This document shows, in pieces, positions 1 through 7,917 of a DNA stretch of 64,000 nt. Below the pieces are notes generated by a model, which did not search any database, was not told the origin of the DNA, and was given only the letters and a program-made list of their open reading frames with translations. The translations under genes and the position numbers were made by a program. Every line of letters starts with the position of its first letter. Positions within the stretch are counted from its first letter, which is position 1. This stretch comes from VXOI01 sp965197575 (GTDB taxonomy: Bacteria; Chloroflexota; Dehalococcoidia; Lucifugimonadales; UBA3495). The stretch is taken from contig OZ240214.1 in NCBI GenBank assembly GCA_965197575.1, positions 2,542,001 to 2,606,000 of the forward strand, read 5' to 3'.

Positions 1-176
1 GACGTCCCTGCGCCGGGTGCAGAAGTCGGCATGGGGGTCGCCCCGGTCTCAACCGTAGGCTTGGCATCCTGTCCTCCCGGAGCCGCCGGCCCACAGGCCA
101 ACGCTGTCAGCATGCCCACCAGCAGGACGGCGGCGAACAGTATGATTATCCAGCGGAGAGACAGATGGCTTTGCAT
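1..176 (-). CDS. Lipoprotein, N-terminal part (runs off window start)
   Basis: Reading leftwards from an ATG at 176-174, the frame stays open to the window edge. It gives a classic lipoprotein export signal: a short polar N-terminus (MQSHLSLRW), a hydrophobic core (IIILFAAVLLVGMLTALA) and a lipobox ending in Cys 28. A Gly/Pro/Thr-rich stem follows. A GGGAG element lies about 10 nt before the ATG. By family logic the product is a membrane-anchored extracytoplasmic protein, perhaps a solute-binding protein, but the functional domain lies outside the window and cannot be named. The next 230 bases (177-411) hold nothing recognisable apart from this start region. Confidence 0.7.
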   Translation of the reverse strand, partial: MQSHLSLRWIIILFAAVLLVGMLTALACGPAAPGGQDAKPTVETGATPMPTSAPGAGT

Positions 177-411
177 GATGCTTTCAGCTCCCGGCGTGGC
201 GCCGGGATAATAATCGCCGTCTCCCCCTATGTCAACGGCCCGGCTGCGCTCGGGACTGCAGCAAAATAGCATATGCGGCGCCCTCGAGGAGCGGCACAGG
301 CACCGCCGGAGGCCGCACCGCCGGCCACCCGCTCTGGAGGCAGCCATTTTGTGCAAAATTGGGCAAAACACCTGGATCCACGACCCGGCATTTTGCACAG
401 TTTTAGCTACG

Positions 412-660
412 TGGGTAAAATTCTCCCACCATCCCTGGTGAAAACGGGGGGCCGTTTCTCCCCGAAGGACCCACTTGCCCCGCAACTCCGCGTCCGCCCG
501 GAAGTGGGTCTCGTCGGCAAAGAATATCCTGGCTTCAGTCCCTTGGGCCTCCTCCCACAGGGCAGCGTACTCTGCCACGAAGGCCTCCCTTTTGGCCTCA
601 TCAGCCTTGACCAGACGTTTCCTAACTCCAACGAAACGTCCGAACTCAACGTCACAATCA
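412..660 (-). pseudogene. IS630-family transposase remnant
   Basis: In one minus-strand frame there is a stretch typical of IS630 DDE transposases: RKRLVKADEAKREAF, then ARIFFADETHFRADAELRGK with the catalytic Asp of the 'FADE' motif, then WVLRGETAPRF. It is not preceded by the usual helix-turn-helix half. After about residue 80 it runs into unrelated sequence, so both ends of the transposase are missing and no inverted repeats are evident. It is a different lineage from the three better preserved IS630 copies further right. The flanks 661-964 carry no gene I can support. Confidence 0.6.
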
Positions 661-964
661 GTGACGACTACAAACGGTTTCACGAAGACCAGACCCAAGC
701 CTAGGAACAGCCACGGCCACGTCAATGACACAAGGCCGTGTACGACACCGCCGACAGCCGCCTTACACTGGAGAGAACCCCTTTTTCCACAAAGGTACCC
801 CCGCTGGAGGCATCCCCATTGCCCCAACCTCGTGAACACCCCTACATCTGGGCAACCTGGCTCGCCAGACTGGTCGCCGACGAGTCCCACTGCCAGTGGG
901 CCGCATGGTTCCGCCTCCGTGCAAAGCCCTATCGTGCAAAGCCGACATAGGACCGTGAAAGGAC

Positions 965-2461
965 ATGGATTGCAAACCCAGAGACCTCAAATTATCATTC
1001 GTGGATAATCGAACGGCAGAGGGACCAAAGAGAGCAGTGCAACCCACCATGACGAACGAAGCCGAGGAAACTCGGAACAGCAAGGCAACGGAGGGCGGCG
1101 ACTCGTTCCGAGATCCCGCATCCGCTCAAAACAGAACAGTGCCAGTCCATCGCTGGGCACCGTGGGTCGCAGGCTACTCCAAGGCATTCGCCGAAGACGC
1201 CATAGAGAAATTCGTCAACGCACCCGACCAACTGGTCTTGGATCCCTTCGCCGGAGTCGGCACCACACTGCTGGAAGCCAGTAGGCTTGGACATCGGGCA
1301 GTTGGTTTCGAAATCAACCCATACGCAACATTCGCCGCATCCATCAAGCTCCAATGCCATCGCCTGAACACCGGACAACTAAGAGAAGCCATCGAACGAC
1401 TGAATCAGTTCTGGCTCCACAGGCAGGACGAGCACATCGAACCAGAGTCCATACAGCCAACAGGATTCAACACCAGGGCTCCCTTTTATAGCCCCAAGGT
1501 CCTGAGAAAAGTCCTGCTTTTCATGGACTTCGTCAAAAACGAACATACGGAAAACGAAGATATCGTCAACCTGCTGAAACTTGCGTTCGCCGCCACTATG
1601 GTCCAATACTCCAATTACTCCTATGAGCCCAGCCTAGGGCGAAAAGAAACAGTCGGCCGACCAGAGGTCATCGAATTTCCGGTGTTCGAATTCATAGCGG
1701 AAAAGCTCAACGAGTTCGCAGACGACGCGGACTGGTTCCGGGAAAACAGGGCTGGTTCTCCGAGAGAGGACCCAATAGTCCACAGGGCGTCGTTCCTGAA
1801 CGACTACCGCAGAGTGCCGAAACACGCCGCGCATCTGGTACTGACCTCGCCTCCATACATGAACAACTACCACTACAACCGGAACACCAGGCCGCAACTG
1901 TACTGGCTGGATTTCTATCAATCCCCCCAAGAACTGAAAGCCCTGGAAGTCATGAACTTCGGCACCTCGTGGCAAATTGCGCGAGACCAGAAACATGTGC
2001 CGCTCGACCCCGTCATCCAGAGCCCGGAAATCCACGAAACTCTGGAAGAAATCAGAAACAAGAACCCTGAGGGCAACAACAACGGAAGCATCGGGTGGGC
2101 AAACTATGCCGCCACTTATCTGAACGATTGCACCAGGTTCATGAAAGCCCTCAAATGGGCCCTACACCCTGAGGGGACAGCACTGATCGTCATCGGCAAC
2201 AGCATAATACAGGGAATCCCGGTGCCAACCGACCGGTTCCTAGCAATCATCGCCGAGGAATGCGGACTGGAGCCCAGAAGCATCGAAACTCCCCGGCTCT
2301 CCCGCGTGGGCGACAGCATAGTGAACTCAACAGTCCGAAACGGCCAGGTGAGCGAAGGCAACCACCTATACGAATCAGTGGTCAACATCGGACAGGCAAG
2401 TTCAAGGACCACCGCCGAACGTCAGTGGGAGCGGGCTATCTCCTCAACCTCCGGGGGATAA
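965..2461 (+). CDS. Site-specific DNA methyltransferase (SPPY type)
   Basis: This is an AdoMet-dependent amino-methyltransferase. Motif I (LDPFAGVGTT) is at about residues 92-101, and the catalytic TSPPY motif is at 294-298, in the order motif I, target region, SPPY. S-P-P-Y usually marks N4-cytosine enzymes, although N6-adenine activity cannot be excluded from sequence. The first 28 residues are poorly ordered, and ATG 1049 is an equally good start; neither candidate has a strong ribosome-binding site. The gene converges on, and overlaps by 40 nt, an Eco29kI-type endonuclease gene, which strongly suggests that the two form a type II restriction-modification system and that this enzyme protects the host DNA at the shared site. 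Confidence 0.85.
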   Translation: MDCKPRDLKLSFVDNRTAEGPKRAVQPTMTNEAEETRNSKATEGGDSFRDPASAQNRTVPVHRWAPWVAGYSKAFAEDAIEKFVNAPDQLVLDPFAGVGTTLLEASRLGHRAVGFEINPYATFAASIKLQCHRLNTGQLREAIERLNQFWLHRQDEHIEPESIQPTGFNTRAPFYSPKVLRKVLLFMDFVKNEHTENEDIVNLLKLAFAATMVQYSNYSYEPSLGRKETVGRPEVIEFPVFEFIAEKLNEFADDADWFRENRAGSPREDPIVHRASFLNDYRRVPKHAAHLVLTSPPYMNNYHYNRNTRPQLYWLDFYQSPQELKALEVMNFGTSWQIARDQKHVPLDPVIQSPEIHETLEEIRNKNPEGNNNGSIGWANYAATYLNDCTRFMKALKWALHPEGTALIVIGNSIIQGIPVPTDRFLAIIAEECGLEPRSIETPRLSRVGDSIVNSTVRNGQVSEGNHLYESVVNIGQASSRTTAERQWERAISSTSGG

Positions 2462-3216
2462 TCGCGATTATCGTTCTTGTAAAGGACAATGCGACCCGGC
2501 AGTTTCAACGCCCGCCATCCGGATGGCAAGAGACTCACCACCTGCTCGATAAAACTCCGAGCAGTGTAAGGAGCACCCTCAGTCAAGGATACCGTCGCCA
2601 AGCCAAAATCTGGATGCGGACTACGGGAGCGCGAGCGTCCCGTCTGAAACCGGAAGGTATACGGCAAGCAAGCCCGCAATAAGCCCAGCGCCGCCGCCGC
2701 GCTCATAGACCCAGCCGCGTCAAGAGCGAGTTCACGGTCAATGTCTATAGGATACATCCGGTCAAAATGACCCTCCCTGTATCCAGTGGTATCCCTCTCC
2801 CTGCCAGGATCGTTGTTGCCGAAGCCGCTGTTATTCCAGATGAGAACATCACCGACACCGGCCACCGATGCCATCTCCCTATAGTGCTGGATGAGCAAAG
2901 ACTCAAGGTCAACAGCCGTGAAGACGAACACTCGGGCGGCCTTGAACCGCACCAAATCAGGGTCAAGATTCAACCTGTGTTGCACGTGCGTCAGGTGACG
3001 ACTGAGACGGCCGTTCAAACCATCGGCCGCATCAGTTTTCCCGATGTAAACGAGCCGATGACCAAGGAACAACTGGTACACACCCTGCGCGTCAGGTATA
3101 TCAATCAAGTTTGGAGCACTCAAACGTGCCGAGCCAATGCCGTCCAACTGCTCGGCCAATCCGGCCAAGAGAAAACGCGGCAGATCAAACTCGAAATCAA
3201 CGTACCCACGAGGCAT
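2422..3216 (-). CDS. Eco29kI-family GIY-YIG restriction endonuclease
   Basis: The 264-residue protein begins with the Eco29kI-family leader (FEFDLPRFLLAGLAEQL) and has a GIY-YIG nuclease core: GVYQLF at about residues 45-50, VYIGKT at about 56-61, then an Arg-rich helix (GLNGRLSRHL), with a Glu in DLESLLIQHY and Asn in the WNNSGFGNNDPG loop. In this family these residues form the single-site nuclease that makes a double-strand break. The 3' end lies inside the end of the facing methylase gene, so the two messages are antisense over 40 nt. The classical Eco29kI partner is a C5-cytosine methylase, whereas here it is an SPPY enzyme, so the recognition site should not be assumed. Confidence 0.85.
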   Translation of the reverse strand: MPRGYVDFEFDLPRFLLAGLAEQLDGIGSARLSAPNLIDIPDAQGVYQLFLGHRLVYIGKTDAADGLNGRLSRHLTHVQHRLNLDPDLVRFKAARVFVFTAVDLESLLIQHYREMASVAGVGDVLIWNNSGFGNNDPGRERDTTGYREGHFDRMYPIDIDRELALDAAGSMSAAAALGLLRACLPYTFRFQTGRSRSRSPHPDFGLATVSLTEGAPYTARSFIEQVVSLLPSGWRALKLPGRIVLYKNDNRDYPPEVEEIARSH

Positions 3217-3373
3217 GGGAAACCACCCTGTCTGCGAGCTAAACGAAAAACGTCGGGTGACAATATCCCACTTCCCCGACGGAATCCACCCGAGAGAAGA
3301 GCGAAATGAAGACTACCGTCTCCCCGCCCTTGACAAGCAGCTAACCGAACTGGGATTGTTTACGACATCATTA

Positions 3374-4222
3374 CTACATAACACCAAAAATCCAGCCTTC
3401 CGTTCGCGCCTTATCCCTTTGCTCCGCTGAAACCTTGGGATTGAAATACTGCCTCAACATGCAAGTCTCATCCTGAGTCCACATCCACCGAGCTACGCTG
3501 TACGCATCTCGCCGATGGTTGGTCATGCCCCCGGTCTCTTCGCGGAAAAGCGGATGCCAGAGTGCTGGGTAAACCTCGACAACGGCCGATTGGCCTTCAG
3601 GAACCTCCCAATCGTCGAAGGGCCAGAAGTGAACTGCGGCATTTGACTTCTCCAACTCCTCGCGGATGTACAGCAACCACGATAGCCCGGCATGAGTGGA
3701 AGTCGCCACTTCGCTTTGTAAGGGGATCGGATCGAAATCAAACACCGACTGCGCACCAGGCACATCCGTCAACCGCCTCCAATCGCGTTGCCCCCAACGG
3801 TGGTCATTTCTTCGTTCTTCATCTGCTCTGCCTTTATCATCTCTGTTGCGCCTCTCGTGACCTCCCCTCAGATCCACCACTCGTTGCTCATGCGTCGGCC
3901 AATGCTCGCGGAAATCGACCAGAAAATCCCACCATCGCACCTCGGGCAGTCCATACTGCCTGAAATACTCAATCGGGAACGAAAAAGCATGGTCAATACC
4001 CACCAAAGTCGGCTCGTCTTCTTCCCTGAGTTTTTCAACCAACCACTTGGCAACTTCAGGGCGGTTCCAGTTTTTTACTCCAGCCTTCAGTGGGGGCGGA
4101 AACACATTGCGACCCTCGGCGTCAACCGAGCAGACGGCTAATCCGGGATTTCTCTGCGCGGGTGGGTGTGCGCCCGAATAGTCGATGCCGATGTATCTGC
4201 GGAACATCCTCTCTCTTCTCAT
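3374..4222 (-). CDS. DUF429-like hypothetical protein (RNase H-like fold?)
   Basis: The 282-residue protein starts with an RNase-H/actin-like first strand, IGIDYSGA (residues about 11-18). Further acidic positions lie in strand-like contexts: GIDHAFSFP near 74-82, and VVEVYPALWHP near 215. This pattern resembles DUF429-type predicted nucleases, but I cannot assign a substrate. The start at 4222 has GGGGAGA about 6 nt upstream. The 157 bases between this gene and the restriction endonuclease to its left contain no other gene. It probably belongs to the same defence-type cargo as the restriction-modification pair, but that rests on location only. Confidence 0.6.
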   Translation of the reverse strand: MRRERMFRRYIGIDYSGAHPPAQRNPGLAVCSVDAEGRNVFPPPLKAGVKNWNRPEVAKWLVEKLREEDEPTLVGIDHAFSFPIEYFRQYGLPEVRWWDFLVDFREHWPTHEQRVVDLRGGHERRNRDDKGRADEERRNDHRWGQRDWRRLTDVPGAQSVFDFDPIPLQSEVATSTHAGLSWLLYIREELEKSNAAVHFWPFDDWEVPEGQSAVVEVYPALWHPLFREETGGMTNHRRDAYSVARWMWTQDETCMLRQYFNPKVSAEQRDKARTEGWIFGVM

Positions 4223-4664
4223 TACTTTCTCCCCGTCTTGGTTAAGTCTTTGAGTGCCCAGAACCAGAGAGTTGCAACCTGCTGGAAGAGTCCGCTGAGT
4301 TGAACAAGGACAACTGGCTTGCTACCAGCAAGGCACCGTTCCAGTCTCCGCAACGGCTGGTAGAAAGGAGTGCTACCTGTAAGCGGCGACGCCAGAGGGC
4401 GCAACGCCTCCGGCGGCAACGACATCATCCCCGACGCAGGGCGCGACAACAGCGACTTCCATTCAAATCTTCTGCGCTAGTTCTGGGGCAATGGTCCCAG
4501 CAATTCGCTACCCTGCCAAACACCCTATATTTATGGAACTTATCCTGAATCCACCGAAGGAGTGGGGATTAAAGGTGTGCTGAGAGCGTGAAAGAGTGCT
4601 CCTCTGAATCTGGGATAATGGTTTTTCATCACAAAACCGACCGCAGAGAAGGAGCACCTTTTGG
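4223..4664. other. Intergenic stretch with IS1380 left end
   Basis: There is no convincing gene here. An inverted pair GTGCTCCT (4597-4604) and AGGAGCAC (4650-4657) brackets the segment just before the transposase start, and its right arm doubles as the ribosome-binding site. This looks like the left end of the IS1380 element. The rest (4223-4596) shows only short out-of-frame ORFs. Confidence 0.4.
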
Positions 4665-6002
4665 ATGCTACCACGTAATCATCCCGACCGCATACGGATC
4701 GCCTTCGACGATCCCCGTCTGGTAGCCAACGCCGGGCTAATGCTTCCGGCAACGTTGGCCCTCCACCTGGGTCTGGGTGAACTGGTTGACCGGCACCTCG
4801 ACTTGGGCAACGCCCCTGGCCGGGCCAACACCGGCGACAAGCTACTGACCCTAGTGGCCTCCGCTCTGGCCGGCGGCGACTGCATCGACGACGCTGATGC
4901 GTTGCGCAGTGGCGGTACCGCCGGGGTCTTGGGGTGTGTGGTCAAGGCCCCGTCCACCCTGGGCACCTTCCTGCGCAGCTTCCGCTGGGGCCACGTCCGC
5001 CAGTTGGACCGGGTGAGCCGGGAACTTCTGGCCCAGGCCTGGGCCGCCGGGCCTGGGCCACCGGGGCTGGTCCCGGCGACGGTCCGTTGACCATCGACTT
5101 GGACTCCACCATCTGCGAGACTTATGGCCTGAGCAAGGAGGGGGCCCGCCATCACGGCTATACCGGCCAGCGGGGCTATCACCCGCTGCTGGCCGTGGCC
5201 GCCGGCACCGGCGAGGTCCTGATGGCCCGTCTCCGCGAGGGCCGGGCCAACACCGCCCGGGGCGCTGGACACTTCCTGCGCGAAACCCTGGGACGGGTGC
5301 GCCATGCTGGGGCCACGGGACAAATCACGGTGCGGGCCGACAGCGGCTTCTACACTTATGGCGTGGTATCCGTCTGCCGCAAGACCAAGGTCCGCTTCTC
5401 CATCACCATCCGCCAGCGTGCCAGCCTGCGCAATCTCATTGAAGCCATACCCGAGGCGGACTGACGCCCATCCCTTACTGGATGGACGGTGCCGCCGATG
5501 TGGCCGAGACCGCTTACACTCCCTTCAGGAGCAAGCCCGGCGCCGCACCGGTGCGGCTCATCGTCCGGCGAGTGTAGCCCACGCCGGGTTCCCAACTGGC
5601 CCTCTTCGCCACCCACAGCTATCATGGCTTCATCACCGACCGGGACGGGGAGATGCTCGAACTGGAGCCGACCACCGCCGCCACGCCGAGATCGAGAATG
5701 CCATCCGAGACCTCAAGTACGGCGTAGGACTCAATCATCTCCCGTCAGGCCGTTTCGCTGCCAACGCCGCCTGGCTGGCCGTCCAGGCGCTGGCCCATAA
5801 CCTGGCCCGTTGGGCAGCGCGCATCGGTCTGGGCGAGCAACTGGTAACCACCAAGACCCTCAGACGACGCTTCTTCTCTATGGCCGGACGGCTTACCCGC
5901 TCGGCGCGCAGACTCACTTTGCATCTTCCCCGGGGCTGGCCCTGGGCTGAGCAGGTCCCTCTCGCCCTGGCCCGGCTGCGAGCCATCCCACTCCCAGCCT
6001 GA
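4665..6002 (+). pseudogene. IS1380-family transposase, multiply frameshifted
   Basis: Three consecutive frames each carry a piece of one IS1380 DDE transposase. The first (from ATG 4665) has the N-terminal region ending at about 5085. The second has the catalytic TIDLDSTICETYG and VRADSGFYTYG motifs (5090-5463). The third has EIENAIRDLKYGVGLNHLP with the catalytic Glu, and the C-terminal tail ending in a TGA at 6001-6003. At least two frameshifts and a damaged middle part make it inactive. A second, much shorter relic of the same family lies at 36571-36795. The 150 bases after it hold no gene. Confidence 0.85.
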
Positions 6003-6155
6003 CGGCGCCATCCGCAACCGACCCAACGCCTCCAACCTCGCGTCCGCCCGGTCCGCGAGTGCATCCTGCTGCGTCCGACCTCACTATCACGCGATTCCCG
6101 GCCTCCATAGACCGCTCTCGAGGCCCGGTGCGGCTACTGAAAACCCTCTGCCGTG

Positions 6156-6605
6156 TCACATCAGGCCCAATGGAGCCCAGGCTTTCTCCCTTGTAGGCTC
6201 CCTCATCCCAATTTGCCCAGCCTTCACGCATCCCATCGGTGGATTCGGGCTAAAGAAGACATCGCGGAACACCGCATCCTCCTGAAGGCAATCGTAGAGC
6301 TTGTCGACCGACTCCTCGACCTCTCCCGGAGCGACGACGAAAGGCTCTGGAGTGGGGACGAGCAACGTCATGGACACCGGCGTCGCCGTTGGAACCGGAG
6401 TTTCAGTCGGGACCGCCGCCCTAGTGGCCTCCGCCTGAGCCTCCGAAGTAGCCCGGGCTCTTCGTTCAACGGCCCTAGTCGCCTCGACGGCGGCGTCAAC
6501 AGTAGCACCCACGTCAACGGTCGGTTGAGGAGTGTATGCGGGTGCAGCGCCCGCACAGGCCACCGCTAGAATGGATACCAAAGCAAGTGTCAAGAACCAC
6601 TTCAC
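6156..6605 (-). CDS. Small lipoprotein
   Basis: I chose the GTG at 6605 because it begins directly with a lipoprotein signal, VKWFLTLALVSILAVAC, with lipobox Cys 17. GAGGTGG lies a few bases upstream. The longer ATG start at 6671 would bury the signal. After the Cys comes a Thr/Ala/Glu-rich coiled-coil-like region with VDAAVEATRAVERRARATSEAQAEATRAAV, then a Pro/Thr stem (PTETPVPTATPV) and a C-terminal part with two cysteines (Cys 107 and 127 from this start). This suggests a surface-anchored protein of unknown role. It is divergently arranged with the small CxxC protein that starts about 50 bases away. Confidence 0.65.
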   Translation of the reverse strand: MKWFLTLALVSILAVACAGAAPAYTPQPTVDVGATVDAAVEATRAVERRARATSEAQAEATRAAVPTETPVPTATPVSMTLLVPTPEPFVVAPGEVEESVDKLYDCLQEDAVFRDVFFSPNPPMGCVKAGQIGMREPTREKAWAPLGLM

Positions 6606-6654
6606 GGACCACCTCGAATGACCGCTGAAATCGAGAGCATCAAACCCACCATAG

Positions 6655-7062
6655 CACCGCAACCGAGGCAACCCTTTTCATTCCGGCAGGACACGCTCAG
6701 GAACCAAGCAGACCAAACGCGCCAAGAAGAAACTTCCCAAGCCGAAACCAAAAGGTGACAGGAAGAGACCTCCTGCCACCAAGGCCAAGGACCCCGAAAC
6801 CGCGAGGGAAACGCGCCGGGAGTACGAGCAGGTCAGAAGCCAGCATCCCGAACGGAAGGAATACCAACGCCTCCATGAGCAGAAAAAGCGTGAGAGAGCC
6901 AAGGAACTCGGCCTATGCCGGAACTGCAGCAAGCCGGCGATTCCGGGCCAATCGCGGTGCGAAACCTGCGCCGGGAACCACCGGCAGTCCCGCAGGCGCA
7001 GCGACGCCAACAGAAGGGCCGCGGTGAACGAAACTGCGGCTACCCAAGCAGGTCTTGCCTGA
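6655..7062 (+). CDS. Basic two-CxxC small protein, start codon not identifiable
   Basis: An open frame between a TAG at 6652 and a TGA at 7060 encodes a strikingly Lys/Arg-rich protein. It carries a zinc-ribbon-like pair: LCRNC, ten residues, then CETC, followed by HRQSRRRSDANRRAA. The coding character (charged, heptad-like, codon use) is convincing, but there is no in-frame ATG, GTG or TTG before the motif. Either the start lies at an unusual codon or the 5' end has been lost. The function is unknown; the composition suits nucleic-acid binding. It lies just upstream of the DUF4160 gene. Confidence 0.4.
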   Translation, partial: HRNRGNPFHSGRTRSGTKQTKRAKKKLPKPKPKGDRKRPPATKAKDPETARETRREYEQVRSQHPERKEYQRLHEQKKRERAKELGLCRNCSKPAIPGQSRCETCAGNHRQSRRRSDANRRAAVNETAATQAGLA

Positions 7063-7101
7063 AGTATCACGACGTGATACCTTGCTCTCCAAGGACCAAG
7101 G

Positions 7102-7338
7102 ATGCCGACGGTAGTAATCGAAGGTCGTTTTCGCTTCGTCATCAACACAAGGGAGAACCGGTTCGAACCGCCTCACGTGCATGTCTGGGTGGACAACCAG
7201 GACACGTGCCGCATCAACCTGCTCAGCGGGGCCTTCATCGAAAGGCCCCCGCCCGGCACCTACCGCGACATCATGGCGGCATACAGGAAGAACTCCCAAG
7301 AAATTAGAGAAATCTGGGAAACCATCCACTGGGAGTAG
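7102..7338 (+). CDS. DUF4160-family small protein (toxin-antitoxin-like)
   Basis: The 78-residue protein shows the DUF4160 signature. There is an N-terminal beta strand (VIEGRFRFVINTRENRFEPP), then HVHVW at residues 25-29, then a C-terminal helix (YRKNSQEIREIW). DUF4160 genes are regularly found directly upstream of DUF2442 genes in arrangements resembling toxin-antitoxin modules. Here the next gene starts only 4 bases after the stop and encodes DUF2442 fused to an XRE domain. Activity has not been established for the family to my knowledge, so the toxin role is inference. Confidence 0.75.
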   Translation: MPTVVIEGRFRFVINTRENRFEPPHVHVWVDNQDTCRINLLSGAFIERPPPGTYRDIMAAYRKNSQEIREIWETIHWE

Positions 7339-7341
7339 GCA

Positions 7342-7848
7342 ATGAGTACCGTGAAGGTCGCAAACGCGGACCGGATGATGATCGCCGTCACGCCGGGCGA
7401 AGAGGGCATCGACGCGAGCTTCGCGGACGGTTACACCGGGACGGTGCCCTTCGCGGACATACCGGAGATCGGAGATCACTCCAGTCTGAACGCCATCGAA
7501 CTGCCGAACCCGTACGAAGTCATACTGACGACCACCCGAGACGAAAGGGTGGAACTTCCCTGGGACTTCGTCAGGCATTACTGCGACCAGACCTACCGGC
7601 CCAGGATGGAAATGATAGCCTCCGAGGGGAGGCAGGTCTTGGGCGCAAGAGTCCGGGCACTCAGGGAGAACGCTGGCCTCACCCAGAAGGCTCTTGCAGG
7701 AGCCTCAGGCATAGGCCGCGTCACGCTGGTCCGGCTGGAGAACGGAAAGCACGCGCCGAAGCTGGGCACGCTCAGGGCCATCGCCCAGGTCCTGGAACGT
7801 CCGGTCGAAGACCTGCTCGTCGGTCCCGACGAACTCGGAGGGACATAG
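7342..7848 (+). CDS. DUF2442 domain fused to XRE helix-turn-helix
   Basis: Residues 1-85 resemble DUF2442 (ASFADGYTGTVPFADIPEI, then LPNPYEVILTT). Residues about 99-160 form an XRE helix-turn-helix: VRALRENAGLTQKALAGASG, then GRVTLVRLENGKHAPKLGTL, then RAIAQVLERPVEDLLV. The fusion makes it a likely antitoxin and autoregulator of the DUF4160 pair. The pair is translationally coupled, and the gene ends 69 bases before the defence operon's helicase start, so it may also influence that operon's promoter. Confidence 0.8.
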   Translation: MSTVKVANADRMMIAVTPGEEGIDASFADGYTGTVPFADIPEIGDHSSLNAIELPNPYEVILTTTRDERVELPWDFVRHYCDQTYRPRMEMIASEGRQVLGARVRALRENAGLTQKALAGASGIGRVTLVRLENGKHAPKLGTLRAIAQVLERPVEDLLVGPDELGGT

Positions 7849-7917
7849 CAACGACCACCCGTCCCACGGGCGCCAGTTGGGATCACCCCCACAATCTGAA
7901 ACCAGGACCGGTATTAC

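Noticed and set aside
6678..7148. 156-codon minus-strand frame
   Set aside because: It is the complement of the Lys/Arg-rich CxxC protein, which has the better coding signature.
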